From: Plotosus lineatus | Lineage: Eukaryota; Chordata; Actinopteri; Siluriformes; Plotosidae | DNA: 64,000 nucleotides | Assembly: GCA_024760905.1 (NCBI GenBank) | Contig: CM045729.1 | Span: 76,235,050 to 76,299,049 of the forward strand | Reading direction: 5' to 3' | Part shown: piece after piece, positions 50,829 to 62,436 of the stretch | Position numbering within the stretch: position 1 is the stretch's first letter | Layout of the letters: the number at the start of each line of letters is the position of its first letter | Notes under the pieces: generated by a model | Database searches by the model: none | What the model saw: the letters and a program-made list of their open reading frames with translations, nothing else | What the model was told of the DNA's origin: nothing | Position numbers and translations under genes: made by a program

Positions 50829-50830
<2 letters not shown>
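49805..50830 (+). mobile_element. Tc1-like transposon T7, N-terminal half missing
   Basis: Plus-strand member of the T6 family. The left end starts near TGCTAAAGTTATTTGCCCCT and the right end reads TTTTTGCCCCTGACCAATTT in reverse complement. The DNA-binding half is absent, so the element is internally deleted. A (TA)n tract follows at 50832. Confidence 0.75.
50010..50600 (+). pseudogene. Tc1 transposase of T7, catalytic half
   Basis: Starts near FWENVLWTDETK (first Asp intact). The open frame 50125-50427 has GGGSVMIWACFPASGPGQLV and EWPSQNSDLNPIEMLWHDL with the Glu. The second Asp segment reads CNDPKNSSKS where DNDPKH is expected, so the second catalytic Asp is replaced by Cys. A stop follows the HDL motif and the tail continues out of frame. 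Confidence 0.75.
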
Positions 50831-50831
<1 letters not shown>

Positions 50832-50898
<67 letters not shown>

Positions 50899-50928
50899 TT
50901 TTTCATAAATATACACACACACACACAC
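50832..50928. repeat. (TA)n, T run and (CA)n
   Basis: TA tract to about 50890, a T run to 50903, then (CA)n that runs into the 5' end of RTE copy F. Confidence 0.95.
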
Positions 50929-51179
50929 AATGCCGCCATGAGGAGGGGCACAAGCCAGTGTTCTCTATCATGCCGATCCCAAGCCGGATAAATGCAGAGG
51001 GTTGTGTCAGGAAGGGCATCCGGCGTAAAACCTGTGCCTTATCGGAGATGCAAATCACAAATATTACCTCTATACCAGATCGGTCAAGGCCCGGGTTAAC
51101 AATGACCACCATAAGTGCTGTTAACCAACAGGGTGCTGGTGGAAATTGGCCTACTGCTGGTTGAAAAAGAAGATGCGGA

Positions 51180-51732
51180 AGGCATGTCCGTAGGTGGAGA
51201 GAGAAGAGGAAATGCATGAGTCTAGGACTGTGAGTAGGGACTTTGAATGCTGGAACTATGACAGGAAAATGTGGAGAGCTAGCTGACATGATGCAGAGAA
51301 GGAAAGTGAACATATTGTGTGTTCAGGAGACCACGTGGAAGGGTAGCAAGGCTAGAAGCTTAGGAGCGGGGTTTAAGCTGTTTTATTATGGTGTGGATGG
51401 GAAAAGAAATGGAGTAGGAGTCATCTTGAAGGAGGGCTTGGTCAGGAATGTTCTAGAAGTGAAAAGAATGTCAGAAAGAGTGATGAATCTCAAGTTAGAA
51501 ATTGAAGGCGTGATGTTCAATGTTGTTAGTGCTTATGCCCCACAGGCAGGATGTGAGCTAGAAGAGAAGGAGAGATTCTGGAGTGAGTTAGATGAAGTGA
51601 TGCATTTTACCCCAGAGGTGAAAGAGTGGTCATTGGTGCAGACTTCAATGGACATGTTGGTGCAGACAACAGAGGCGATGAGGACGTGGTGGGCAGGTTT
51701 GGTATCCAGTACAGGAACACAGAAGGACAGAT
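51180..51732 (+). pseudogene. RTE LINE F endonuclease, first part
   Basis: Shows CVQETTWKGSKARSLGAGF (QETRW changed to QETTW), GVGVILKEGLV and VSAYAPQAG. Then a frame change brings GADFNGHVGADNRGDED. The coding sequence is cut at the nested insertion at 51733. Confidence 0.7.
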
Positions 51733-52517
51733 CTTCTTCTTTTCCTTTCGGCTGTTCCCTTCAGGGGTCGCCACAGCAAATGATCTGCCTCCATCTCACC
51801 CTATCCTCTGCATCTTCTACTCTTACTCCAATGACCTTCATGTCCGCCTTCACCACATCCATAAATCTTCTCTTTGGTCTCCCTCTGGGCCTTCTGCCTG
51901 GTAGTTCCAACCTCAGCATCCTACTACTAATATACTCACTATTCCTCCTCTGCACATGTCCAAACCATCTCAATCTAGCCTCTCTGACTTTGTCTCCAAA
52001 ACATCTAACATGTGCTGTCCCTCTGATGTACTCATTCCTGATCCTATCCATCCTCGTTCTCCCAAAGAGAACCTCAACATTTTCATATCTGTGACCTCCA
52101 ACTCTGACTCCTGTCTTTTCCCCAGGGCCACCGTCTCTAAACCATACAACATTGCTGGCCTCATCACCGTCTTGTACACTTTTCCCTTCATTCTTGCCAA
52201 TACGCTCCTATCACACATCCCACCAGACAATGTCCTCCATCCATTCCAACCTGCCTGCACATGCTTCTTCACCTCTTTTCCACACTCTCCATTGCTCTGG
52301 ATTGTTGAGCCTAAGTGCTTAAAATCCTTCACTTTCTTTACCTCTACCCCCTGTAACCTCGCCATTCCTCTTGGGTCCTTGTCATTCACACAGATGTATT
52401 CTGTTTTAGACTGAGACTACCCTTCATTGCCCTCCTTTCCAGGGCATACCTCCACCTCTCTAGATTTTCCTCTTTGAGAACTTTGAGTTCTCTGCCCTCA
52501 CTACAGATCACGATGTC
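51733..52517 (-). mobile_element. RTE LINE copy G nested in copy F, with 10-bp target duplications
   Basis: A 785-bp minus-strand 5'-truncated RTE. Its 3' tail (GAA)n lies at the left and it extends to about the RT palm (CATCGTGATCTGTAGT in reverse). It is bounded by the perfect repeats AAGGACAGAT at 51723-51732 and 52518-52527. The flanking copy F is continuous if this insert is removed. The longest frame encodes the C-terminal domain (RLRWFGHVQRRNSEYISSRM). Confidence 0.92.
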
Positions 52518-52527
52518 AAGGACAGAT

Positions 52528-54411
52528 GTAGATTGATCTTGCAAAAAGGATGGAAATGGCTGTGGTGAATTCCTTCTTCCAGAAGAGACAGAAGTATAGG
52601 ATGATTTCTAAAAGCGAAGGTCGGAGCACACAGGTAGACAATATCTTGCGTAGACAATGCGATTTGAAGGAAGTCAGTAACTGTAAAGTAGCAGTGGGAG
52701 TGTTGCCAAACAGCATAGAATGGTGATGTGCAGGATGACACTGATGGTGAGAAAGGTGAAGAAGGCAAAGGCAGAGCAGAAGACAATGTGGTGGAAACGG
52801 AAAAAGGAAGAGTGTCATGTTGTCATCAAGGAGGATATAAAACAGGCTTTGGGTGGTCAGGAAGTTCTTCCAGATGGCTGGACAACCACAGCAAACATAA
52901 TCATGGAGAAAGGTAGGATAGTACTTGGTGTGTCCTCTGAAAGAAAAGTAGATAAGAAGACTTGGTGGTGGAATGAGGAAGTGCAAGGGTGTGTACAAAG
53001 AAAGTGGTTAGCTAAGAAGAAGTGGGGCATTGAGAAGACTGAAGAGAGTAAACAGGAGAACAGGGAGACAGCATAAATCAAAGGTATCAGTGTCAAAGGC
53101 CAAACAGAGGGTGTAAGATGACTTGTATGCTAGGTTGGACAGTAAGAAGGAAGAACATAATTAATACACGTTGTCGCAGAAGAGAAATGTAGATTGGAAG
53201 GACTTGCAGCAAGTTAGAGTGATAAAGGAAAGAGAAAGAAATGTGTTGAGTGATGACAGGAATGGAAGTTTCTAGGAGAGATAGCAGTAAATTTTCTGAT
53301 AAGAATATTCAACAAAGTCTTTGAGAGTGAGAGGATGCTGGAGGAATGGAAGAGAAATGTGCTGGTGCCTCGTTTTAAGCTCAAGGGAGACATACCTACA
53401 GTGTGCGTTTGTGGATTTGGAGATAGCACATGACAGGGTACCAAGAGAAGAACTGTGGTGTTGCATGAGGAAGTCCGGAGTGGCAGAGAAGTATGTTAGA
53501 GTGGTGCAGGACATGTATGAGAGATGGAAGACAGTGGTGAAGTATGTTGTCGTAATGACTGAAGAATTTTTAAAAATTAAGCCATTTTTCAGATGCAACC
53601 CTCAACACTATGTTAAACATACCGACAATCTTAGACACATCAACAAACAAACAAAAAAAATCTGCTCAGAAGGAACGTTTTATTCGCCCTTGGCCACTTT
53701 GGAATGGTGGGACTGCATCAAGGGTCAGCTCTGAGCCCCTTTTTGTTTGCTATAATGGTGGACAGGCTGACAGAAAAGGTTAAACAAGAGTCTTCCTAGA
53801 CTATGAGGTTTGCAGATCACATTGTAATCTGTAGTGAGAGCAGCGAACAAATGGATGAAAAGCTAGAGAGGTGGAGGTATGCCCCGAAAAGGAGAGGAAT
53901 GAAGGTTAGCTGCAGTAAAACAGAATACATGTGTGTGAATGGCAAGGACCCAAAAGGAACGGTGAGGTTCCAGGGAGCAGAGATAAGAAAGGTGGAGGAT
54001 TTTAAGTACTTAGGCTCAACAATCCAGAGCAATGGAGAGTGTGAAAAAGAGGTGAAGAAGCGTGTTTGTATGGTTTAGAAAAGGTGGACCTGAAGAAAAG
54101 CCAGGAGGCAGAGCTGGAGGTAGCAGAGATGAAAATGTTGAGGTTCTCTTTGGGAGTAACGAGGATAGATCAGATCAGGAATGAGTACATCAGAGGGACA
54201 GCACATGTAAGATGTTTTGTAGACAACGTCAGAGAGTCTAGATTGAGATGGTTCTAGATTGAGATGGTTTGGACATGTACAAAAAAGGGATGGTGAATAT
54301 ATTTGTCGTAGGATGCTGAGGCTGGAACTACCAGGCAGAAGAAAGCGTAGAAGAAGACGAAAGAAGAGATTAGTGGATGTGGTGAAAGAGGACTTGAAAG
54401 TCGTTGGCGTC
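52528..54411 (+). pseudogene. RTE LINE F distal part: linker and broken RT
   Basis: After the nested insertion the linker appears (MVMCRMTLMVRKVKKAKAEQ, WWNEEVQGCVQRKWLAKKKW). The RT is fragmentary: CAFVDLEIAHDRVPREELW near 53400-53460, an FADH box (about 53809-53820) instead of FADD, and the C-terminal DFKYLGSTIQSNGECEKEV near 53998. Several deletions are visible, notably near 53260-53275. Confidence 0.75.
53567..53708. repeat. unidentified 142-bp insert in copy F
   Basis: Lies between the RT words VVVMTEEF and the GLHQGSALSP region. It has no match elsewhere in the window and no inverted ends. It may be a small non-autonomous insert or filler from a repair event. Confidence 0.45.
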
Positions 54412-54412
54412 G

Positions 54413-54462
<50 letters not shown>

Positions 54463-54468
54463 CATACA
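54412..54468. repeat. (TA)n microsatellite
   Basis: TA tract to about 54458 replacing the end of copy F, followed by TACATACA. Confidence 0.95.
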
Positions 54469-55167
54469 CAGTCGTCCTCAAAAAAATTAACATATTATGA
54501 TAAAGTTCATTATTTTTCTGTAATGTACTGATAAAAATAAAATTTTCATATATTTTAGATTCATTGCACACCACTGGTAAATGGTTTAATTTAAATTTGG
54601 ACCTGGCACCTGCTCACTTTGCCAAAACCACTGGTAAATGGTTTACTGACCATGGTATTACTGTGCTCAATCGGCCTGCCAACTCTCCTGACCTGAACCT
54701 CATGGAGAATCTGTGGGATATTGTGAAGAGAATGTTGAGACATACCAAACTCAACACTGTGGACTTAAGGCCGCTATCGAAGCATCCTGGGCCTCCATAA
54801 CACCTCAGCAGTGCCACAGGCTGAGTGCCTCCATGCCATGCCGCATTGAAGCAGTCATTTCTGCAAAAGCATTCCCGACCAAGTATTGAGTGCATAACTG
54901 AACATAATTATTTGAAGGTTGACTTTTTTTTGTACTAAAAAAACACTTTTTTTTATTGGTCGGATGAAATATGCTAATTTTTTGAGATAGGAATTTTGGG
55001 TTTTCATGAGCTGTATGCCAAAGTCATCAGTATAAAAATAATAAAAGACCTGAGATATTTCAGTTGGTGTGCAATGAATCTAAAACATATGAAAGTTTAA
55101 TTTTTATGAGTCCATTGCATAAAATAATGAACTTTATCCCAATATGCTAATTTTATGAGAAGGACTA

Positions 55168-55168
<1 letters not shown>
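54469..55168 (+). mobile_element. Tc1-like transposon T5, internally deleted copy
   Basis: A 700-bp relative of T2-T4. The left end (CAGTCGTCCTCAAAAAAATT) is kept to about 54570. The first two thirds of the transposase are missing, and the sequence resumes near ACCTGGCACCTGCTC (54601) with the Glu motif region (NSPDLNLMENLWDIV). A 19-bp sequence is duplicated at the junction. TA follows at 55169. Confidence 0.82.
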
Positions 55169-55197
<29 letters not shown>

Positions 55198-55201
<4 letters not shown>

Positions 55202-55610
55202 TGTTTCCCCGAAAATAAGACAGGGCTTATATTAATTTTCATACGGAAATATGATGCTGGGGATTATTTTTAGGTGATGATGTATTTTATATTTTTCTGT
55301 TACATGTCTTATAATATATATTTGTCTTGATATATTTTTATTTAGTTAGATTTCTTTATTTTTTTTATATTTTAACCAGAACCGAATCGAGCGATTTTAT
55401 CAATTTTTATGGACGCAAGTGTATGTCCTCGTTTTAAAGCAGTCAGATGTCACCCACTGAGCCTCAATGCGCAAGGATTGCCTAATAGATAAGTCAGCAC
55501 TTTCACCTAGCGCCCTAGATTGAGCGAGTTGCAGGCCAATGAATTGCTGCCGCTTTCAACTAGGGCTTATTTTAAGGGAAGGGCCTATATTAAAATCATC
55601 TTGTAAAGAG
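55198..55610. repeat. possible MITE or dispersed repeat
   Basis: ATGTTTCCCCGAAAATAAGA at the left and an AGGGCTTATTTTAAGGGAAG block near 55560-55580 share words with AGGGCTTATATTAATTTT. This looks like a known type of fish repeat in which the same words occur at both ends, but the class is unclear. Confidence 0.4.
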
Positions 55611-57745
55611 ATGCAAAATGTATCCTGTCAGGGAGTAATATACATTATCAATATGATAAACAGTAGAATGTCATGCATAACAGTGGATGTTGTTGCTGCA
55701 AAGAAGAGTTGTAAAGTTTAATGGCCACATTAAGGATGAGAATGATCCCTGTGTCGTCAAAGCATTTAGGTGGCATCAGGCTCTCAGTGAACGTGTTCCA
55801 GTGATTGATCAACAGGTTTTCAAGTGGGTGGGTGGTATTATTCAGTTTGTTTGGTTTTTTTATTTTTTTATTTTGGGCAACATTTGTCTTACTGACACCA
55901 CTGACAGAGTCCAGCAAAATCCCTACAATGTTACTGGCCTTGTGAATCAGTTGTTCAATCAGTTTGCATCTTTGTGACAGGAAACCTATTTCACAACAAC
56001 ATAGCTTTTATTCTGACACTATCAGTATATCTTGCATTGGATCAGTGTGGAACTGTTCGCAGCAGAAATACTCATTTTATGCATTTTGTGCTTCAGTGCG
56101 CCTGATTCAACTGATGAAAGGCCTGATAATTAGCTGCAGAGATGAATCAGGTGTGTTGGAGGAGCAAAAAAAAAAAAAAAAAACCGAAACTGTCTCATGA
56201 ACCATGTCATGACACAGTCCTCCAGTGGAAGGTAAGAACACCGGATTAATCGTTCATGGATTCCCAATTTCATAATAACTAAATAAGGGCACCCTATGAG
56301 TTGTTTCAGGGATTTCAACATCAACAGAAAAGCTTTGTGCTGAATTAATTACTATATGTCTGAGATTTTTCCCAGATGATATACATCATCCTCTTCTGTA
56401 TTTAAAGCAGTAATCTGAGATTATATTAATAGCTGGCTAGACTCAATCATGTAGTTGATTTATAGAGAACATCAATTGTACAGATAGCCCCCGTGCTAAG
56501 TTCTAAATGGAAATTTTAAATGCAACACTGGAGCTATTATAATGGACATTTTGAGTGATGGCCCCACTAGCCCAGTGATAGAGCTACACATACTCTCTGG
56601 CTTTGAAGGAGTGCTGTGCTCTTCTTGTTCTCAATGTGACCTGCATGTTATGAATCTATTCAACACACACACACACAGTCTTGACCAAGACAGGGCTTGT
56701 CAGTAATGAATGGGCCTGTAGATCCCCAGAGAATATCTTCTGCTTCAGTGACGTGCATGCATCTGGGTGTGTGTGCTGGTTTCCACTTACCATGTGCTCA
56801 ACGTCCAATCAGAGTGAGGTATACAGGGCATCCATCTCTGTCAGGGCAGAAGCTTTATCGCTTTTATGTTCTGGGGAGAAAAGTGAAGTAGGACTGCTTT
56901 CTCAGTGAGAGAGAGGGAAGGGGGGCTTCTAAGAAGTGTATCAAAAATGTGTGTATAAATATTGAAATAAATGGAAATGAGGGAGCTGTGGGCCTCAAAC
57001 AAGCACAGCAACAGATTATACATATACAGACAGAAAAATCAGGAATTGACTATATGTCCATACTGTCGTATCATTATCTGATTTTGTCCAGCTTCACATG
57101 CTTCTTCTAAGATACCAGTCATCCTGACCATTCTGCCTGCTTCACTTTCAGAATGAGCAAACAATAAACAGTGTATTGTGTTATTTTAAAAGGAAGCCTT
57201 TGTACATTCACTTCAGATGCCATTAATCGCCATCTTCTGAACAAGTATTCTTCATTGATATCTGTGAGGGCTTTGGTAGTGTCACAATGGTACTTCTGAT
57301 TTGTCAGCAGAATTTCATTTTCAAGAGTTAGTGTCACTAATGAGTGCAATCAGGAAGTGGGTTTAAGCGCTCTCCTTATCGCCATCACAGCCTTAGCCTT
57401 CTTTTTGTGTGTGTTTTCAAGTTTTCCAGTTTTTAACACATTCCCTGTTCTTGGTGTTTTCATTGTTACATGGTCATTTTGGTTAGGCCTGCCATGATTT
57501 GTCGACCTTTCTCTGACATATGACAAATTTCTATAAAACACTTGCATACACTGAACTATTGTTGCCCTTCGAGTTTTGAGTATATACATCGCTTATTAGA
57601 AACTTGTCCAGAACTTACTGAAAACTTAAAGCTAACTTAAATTAACCTTATTTCTAATGGATATTAATGTATGTAGACATAGCTGACTTGTTCAGGATTA
57701 CTAAATAATTTTTAATGAATGTCTTTATAATTTACAGCTTGCATC
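55611..57745. other. no recognisable gene
   Basis: Unique-looking AT-rich DNA with an A run at about 56165-56182 and a short (CA)n at 56645. Open frames on both strands are short and show no known motif. Confidence 0.45.
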
Positions 57746-57855
57746 CTATGGACAAATTGGCAGTCTTTGGGGGGATTTGTACCTGAAATGGGGTTCAGTA
57801 TTGGTCAGTAATCCATCACAAGAGTCCACGGAGTGCAGTCTATGCCATCCGAGAG
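57746..57855 (+). repeat. 110-bp direct repeat, left copy
   Basis: CTATGGACAAATTGGCAGTC starts a 110-bp sequence repeated at 58181-58290 with two substitutions. The SINE lies between the copies. Confidence 0.95.
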
Positions 57856-58180
57856 TGGGGCTGGCTGGTGGCGTAGTGGTTAGGGTGCTGCGCTCATGAT
57901 CAGGAGGTTATGAGTTCGAATCCCACTGAGACCCTCACTGTGCTAAGACCCCTGGGCAAGGTCTTTACCACAAGTGTGCCTCTGTTCACCCAGCAGTATA
58001 AATGGGTACTAGTAAAATATACTGGGAAGGTAACCTGCGATGGACTAGCATCCCATCCAGGGGGAGTTGAACTCCTGGTCACTTCACGCTACGGAAACCG
58101 GGGATCAGCACTGGCCTGATGAGCCACGAGGCTAAGCCACCAGGCTCGGGTGTAAAAACCCAACAGACCTACCTACCATA
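57856..58180 (+). mobile_element. SINE family 2, full length
   Basis: The tRNA-like head has an A box (GGCGTAGTGGTTAGG, about 57872-57886) and a B box GAGTTCGAATCCC (57912-57924). The anticodon-loop region CTCATGATCAGG suggests a tRNA-Met-like ancestor. The body has AAGACCCCTGGGCAAGG and GATGGACTAGCATCCCATCC. It lies between 110-bp direct repeats. Confidence 0.8.
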
Positions 58181-58290
58181 CTATGGACAAATTGGCAGTC
58201 TTTGGGGGGATTTGTACCTGAAATGGGGTTCAGTATTGGTCAGTAATCCATCACAAGAGTCCACAGAGTGCAGTCTATGCCATCTGAGAG
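58181..58290 (+). repeat. 110-bp direct repeat, right copy
   Basis: Second copy of the sequence at 57746-57855, about 98 percent identical. Confidence 0.95.
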
Positions 58291-59053
58291 ATGGGTGATA
58301 TGGCAAGGGTGAGAGGAGAATACCCACTAGCTGTCCTCCAACATTAATATGATCTCATTGCTCTCTTCAGCACAATGGTGACGTAGATGCTTCGATGTCT
58401 GGTGTGGACCTAATCTGAATCATCGAGTGACAGGACAGCCCTTTATAGGCGATGCCACATGATTGATTGTCGGGGGATACACTGCTGCATAAGTTAGACT
58501 ATTGTTGGTCGTAAGTTGTGAATGCTGCAGGTTCAAACTATGCTAGACATTATTCATTTATGAGTAAATTACAGATAATATATAAATGACTGCATACCTT
58601 AGATTCCGCATGCTGCCCATAAGTTGTACCTATGAGCCATATGCTAGCATACATAAAAAATGTGACAACCTTGCCGTATTATGACTTATACCGGAATGCT
58701 CCACTTACACAACACTTACCCATAACTTATTTGACATACACCATTGTACTCAGCAAATTTCTCATAGTCGGCATAGACTGGCTAAATCGTCAATGTGTGA
58801 CAAGAGCATCAGATACTAAATGTAGCATACAAGGCTACATGGTATGCCGTATTGTATTTCCGGGTTGTTTCGACTGCCATTCCACAATAAACTCATTCCC
58901 TAATGTTTGTATCTTATCTCCAGTGCATTCATTACTGGTAGCTTTTGCCTGGTTTTCCATCTTGTGGAACCTCCTAAACATGATAGTGCAAAGTGAAACT
59001 AGCGATCAGCTAATTTCAAATATGCACTAGTCTATAAGCCAATTATTACTTGT
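58291..59053. other. no recognisable gene
   Basis: Contains a 132-codon plus-strand open frame (58632-59030) with hydrophobic stretches but no recognisable family. I treat it as chance. Confidence 0.4.
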
Positions 59054-59065
59054 GCTTCAACCAAC

Positions 59066-59361
59066 TGTGGAGCTGGTGGTGTAGTTGTTAGGGTGTTGCG
59101 CTCACGATCGGGTGGTTTTGTGTTCAAATCCCACTGAGACCCTCACTGTGCTAAGACCCCTGGGCAAGGTCTTAACCACAAGTGTGCCTCTGTTCACCCA
59201 GCAGTATAAATGGGTACCAGTAAAACTATACTGGGAATGTAACCTGCGATGGACTAGCGTCCCACCCAGGAGGAGTTGTACTCCTAGTCGCTTCATGCTA
59301 TGGAAACCAGGGAAATGTACCAGCCTGATGAACCATTAGGCTCTGGTGTAAAAAGCCCAAA
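59066..59361 (+). mobile_element. SINE family 2, full length, exact target duplications
   Basis: Same head and body as the copy at 57856, with the A and B boxes recognisable and some substitutions. Perfect 12-bp duplications GCTTCAACCAAC at 59054-59065 and 59362-59373 flank it. Confidence 0.9.
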
Positions 59362-59373
59362 GCTTCAACCAAC

Positions 59374-59975
59374 CAGATTCTGTGCAAAGTCTCTGACATG
59401 TAACAAAATTGTGCTAAATATTGAACATTCCACAAAATATTTTTAGTCAAAATTTAAAGAGACATGTGATGTGCAGCCTAATCCTAAAAGAGCAAAACAA
59501 AACAGACAACTCAAGAGTTGGGTAAATTTTGCAATGAACTAACAGCCCTAAAAGGTCTTTAATTTAAGGAGGTGATTAGTAAATTTGATGCAGGTGAATG
59601 CTATTAGGATGTTGATGAGTTGCTAACTGGGAGGGGAGAGTGGTTGATGGCAGAAGATTCTGGAGTTCTCAGGAAAAGTCATAGTCCCAAAAAACAGTCA
59701 CTTTGACAGTTTATCACAGTCTCGCTAACACTCGCTAAGCTTTTTATTAAAAACACCTGTACTGAAGTAATGTTAAGCACATTTGTGTGTTCTCCCCATG
59801 CTTGCATGGGTTTTCTTAAAGCATTATGCCAACACTCCAAATCGTGGAACTGGTGCAATATATTAAAAATGTGCAGACACAATCCAGTGGCTTTGGGTAA
59901 TGCTCAAGAGCTAAAATCGGAAAATCTGATCTTGTTGTATTCTGACCACAGCACGATGCTGGAGGCAAATGGACT
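59374..59975. other. unannotated spacer
   Basis: No gene or element seen. Confidence 0.45.
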
Positions 59976-60860
59976 GGTTTGAGTATATCTAAAATTGCTG
60001 ATATCCTAGGAGTTTCACACACAACAGTCTAGAATTTACTCAGAATGGTGTGGAGTTCTTGAAACAGAAATTCATTAATTTATTCATTCATTTTTTTGAA
60101 CCTCTTAATCCTACTGGGGACGCAGGAACCTATCTCAGCCAACTCTGGTTGAAAGTACAGTACACTCTGAACAGCTCGTCAGGCCATCGCAAGGCAAAAA
60201 CACACTGACGACAACCCAATATTCTCACCATCGGCAGTGAGAGATATGGCTGGTCTTTGATAACCCAGGTAGCTACACTGGTAACAACCGCACATCAGTG
60301 GCAACCTTGTGACTGTGGGACTTGAACCCCCAACCTTGGGATCAGTTATTTAGCACCTCACCACCGTCCCTGAACAGAAATTATGTTAAATGTTGGTGAC
60401 AGAAGTCAGTGGAGACTGACCAGACAGTTGAAGCCAATAGAAAGTTTACAGTGACCACTTTGTAATTGTGTTAAGTAGAAAAACATGCCAGGATGCACAA
60501 CACAATGAATTATAGGATTATATTTATTTAAGCCAATCACAGAAAACATATGCTGAAATGGGCACAGCTTTACCAAAACTGATCAGTTAAAGACTGGACA
60601 AAACAAATGATGTCTGAATTTTCTTGTTTTATGCTAATGTACACTGATGGCATGGTCAGAATTTGCTGTCAGCATCATAAATTCTTAGTCTCAACCTGCC
60701 ATTTGCCAACATTTCAGGTTTTCTAGTGTTGGTGGTAATGTAATGGCTTGGGGATTTTTCTTGGCACACTTTTCTGTGCTGTTTAATAGCAATCATCCAT
60801 AGTTTTCAGTTCTTATCCTGACACCCCTTACATCCTTTGCACGACCATGGAACATCATGA
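59976..60860 (+). mobile_element. decayed Tc1-like element carrying a SINE
   Basis: Words of a widespread Tc1 transposase survive: AGTTTCACACACAACAGTCT, GAATTTACTCAGAATGG, GACAGAAGTCAGTGGAGACT, CAGTTAAAGACTGGAC and GGCTTGGGGATTTTTCTTGG. A minus-strand SINE-1 splits it at 60073-60372. No intact frame or terminal repeat is left. Confidence 0.6.
60073..60372 (-). mobile_element. SINE family 1, minus strand, L2-type tail
   Basis: Reads tail (ATTCATTCATT...), a short core piece and a tRNA-like head with a GGGACTTGAACCCCC-type B-box complement at 60318-60332. Target duplications AACAGAAATT at 60063-60072 and 60373-60382 are exact. The core is shorter than in other copies. Confidence 0.85.
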
Positions 60861-61165
60861 AAAACAAAATCCATGCAGAGATATAAAATAAAAAAAAACT
60901 AATAAACAAAAATAATTCTTGTAAATGTAAAGTGCAGCTGGACGTGCCCGCTGTGTTCACATGAGTATTACTAATAATATCTACAAGAGGGGGTTGATGA
61001 CTGCTAAATTACAGATGAATGGAGAGGAAAGGTATCTGTCCTGGGCATTCAATATCAGCAATCAGATGGACCTGCTGAATATCATGAACTCGCATGTGCC
61101 TCCATCAAATCAAACATCTGTACCTGGTGCATTATATTAAAATCATGTGGTTAAAAAAAAACAGT

Positions 61166-61196
<31 letters not shown>

Positions 61197-62074
61197 TGTT
61201 AATACAATAAGTGAGACAGACATAAAAGTCATACACAAAAGTAATTACCAATAAATCATATGCATGTGAGATGCTACAAGTACAAATTACTGTTATTTCC
61301 TTCAGCTAAATATATGCAACAATTACTGATGAAGTTGAACACTGTCCTCTGTGTGTCTCTCTTTCTATTGCTCTCCATCTTCATTTTGCTCATTAAACTT
61401 CATACTCCCAGTTTGCCCAGTTTCCAATGGCAACAGTTGGCGCAGACTGTTTTGTTTCACTCCCTGCTCTAAGCAAACGAGTGTGAGGAAAGGAGTAAAT
61501 TAAAAGACATGTGTGCTGAACTGGACAGACCAAGATGGCAGCAGGTAGCAGTCAAAAATATCCTCTCATTATGTGAGAAGAACCGACTTGAATAGAATAA
61601 ATTTACATCTAAGGTGCAGCACTTATAAACCAGCAACACATTTTACTTGCTACATAATTTGGATATGTGTGTATTCTATGCACCTTTATTTCTTTAAGAC
61701 ATTTGGAGTCATAGTGGTGAGGCTTTCATAATAAAGCAATGTTGCCATCTGTTAGATGATATACAGTATACACATGAAACGAGACTTCATCTCTTTTGTA
61801 TTACAGTGTCTTTTTGAATCAACATGTAACATTCCTCATCTGTTTAAAACAGTTCATCTCAGGTCCTGTAGTCCATCAAAAAGGCTGCACAGATACATGC
61901 CATGACAATAAAAGAGAACAGTTTGCAGGTGTGTTTCAATTCAAATCCAAATGGGAGATAATCCTATTCCCATGATGAGCCGATCTAAATCACTCAATAC
62001 ATGTCTTCAGATGTTTTAATGAAAAATTAAAACCATGTGTGAGAGATCCGGTGCATGTGAGAATATGGTTATGG

Positions 62075-62128
<54 letters not shown>

Positions 62129-62236
62129 ATGTTTAAAATTGGATCCGGTTTATTCGAAAGAAGTTCCAGTTTATTCCTGCCAAAAGAAACAACAGAGCAG
62201 ACACATATCAAAATAATTAAAAAAAAATAATAATAA

Positions 62237-62267
<31 letters not shown>

Positions 62268-62436
62268 AAAGGGTTTTAAAGTAAATATTTTAAAAATGTG
62301 AGGGAAAATTGCAGGTAAAATTATGAATAATGCTATAAAGTGAATACATGCATGTAAGTAAAAGTAACAGAACATCCTGCAAATTGCACAATTAAACACA
62401 CACACACACACACACACACAGACATAAAATAAATTA
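60861..62436. other. unannotated AT-rich stretch
   Basis: T run at about 61169-61194, (GT)n at about 62078-62125, (AAAT)n at about 62236-62270 and (CA)n at about 62398-62420. No gene signal. Confidence 0.5.

Larger units (their letters stand above)
50929..54411 (+). mobile_element. RTE LINE copy F, interrupted by a nested RTE insertion
   Basis: Starts at the family 5' end (AATGCCGCCATGAGG). It runs through the leader, endonuclease, linker and a fragmentary RT to about 54411, where a (TA)n replaces its last 60-odd bases. The nested copy G occupies 51733-52517. A block at 53567-53708 does not match any other RTE copy. Confidence 0.85.

Noticed and set aside
55539..55977. Open frames resembling a small secreted or zinc protein
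   Set aside because: No signal peptide or motif holds up, and the frames overlap unrelated AT-rich sequence.
58632..59030. 132-codon open frame in otherwise unassigned sequence
   Set aside because: Hydrophobic but with no recognisable motif, no splice or promoter context, and a length expected by chance in 64 kb of AT-rich DNA.
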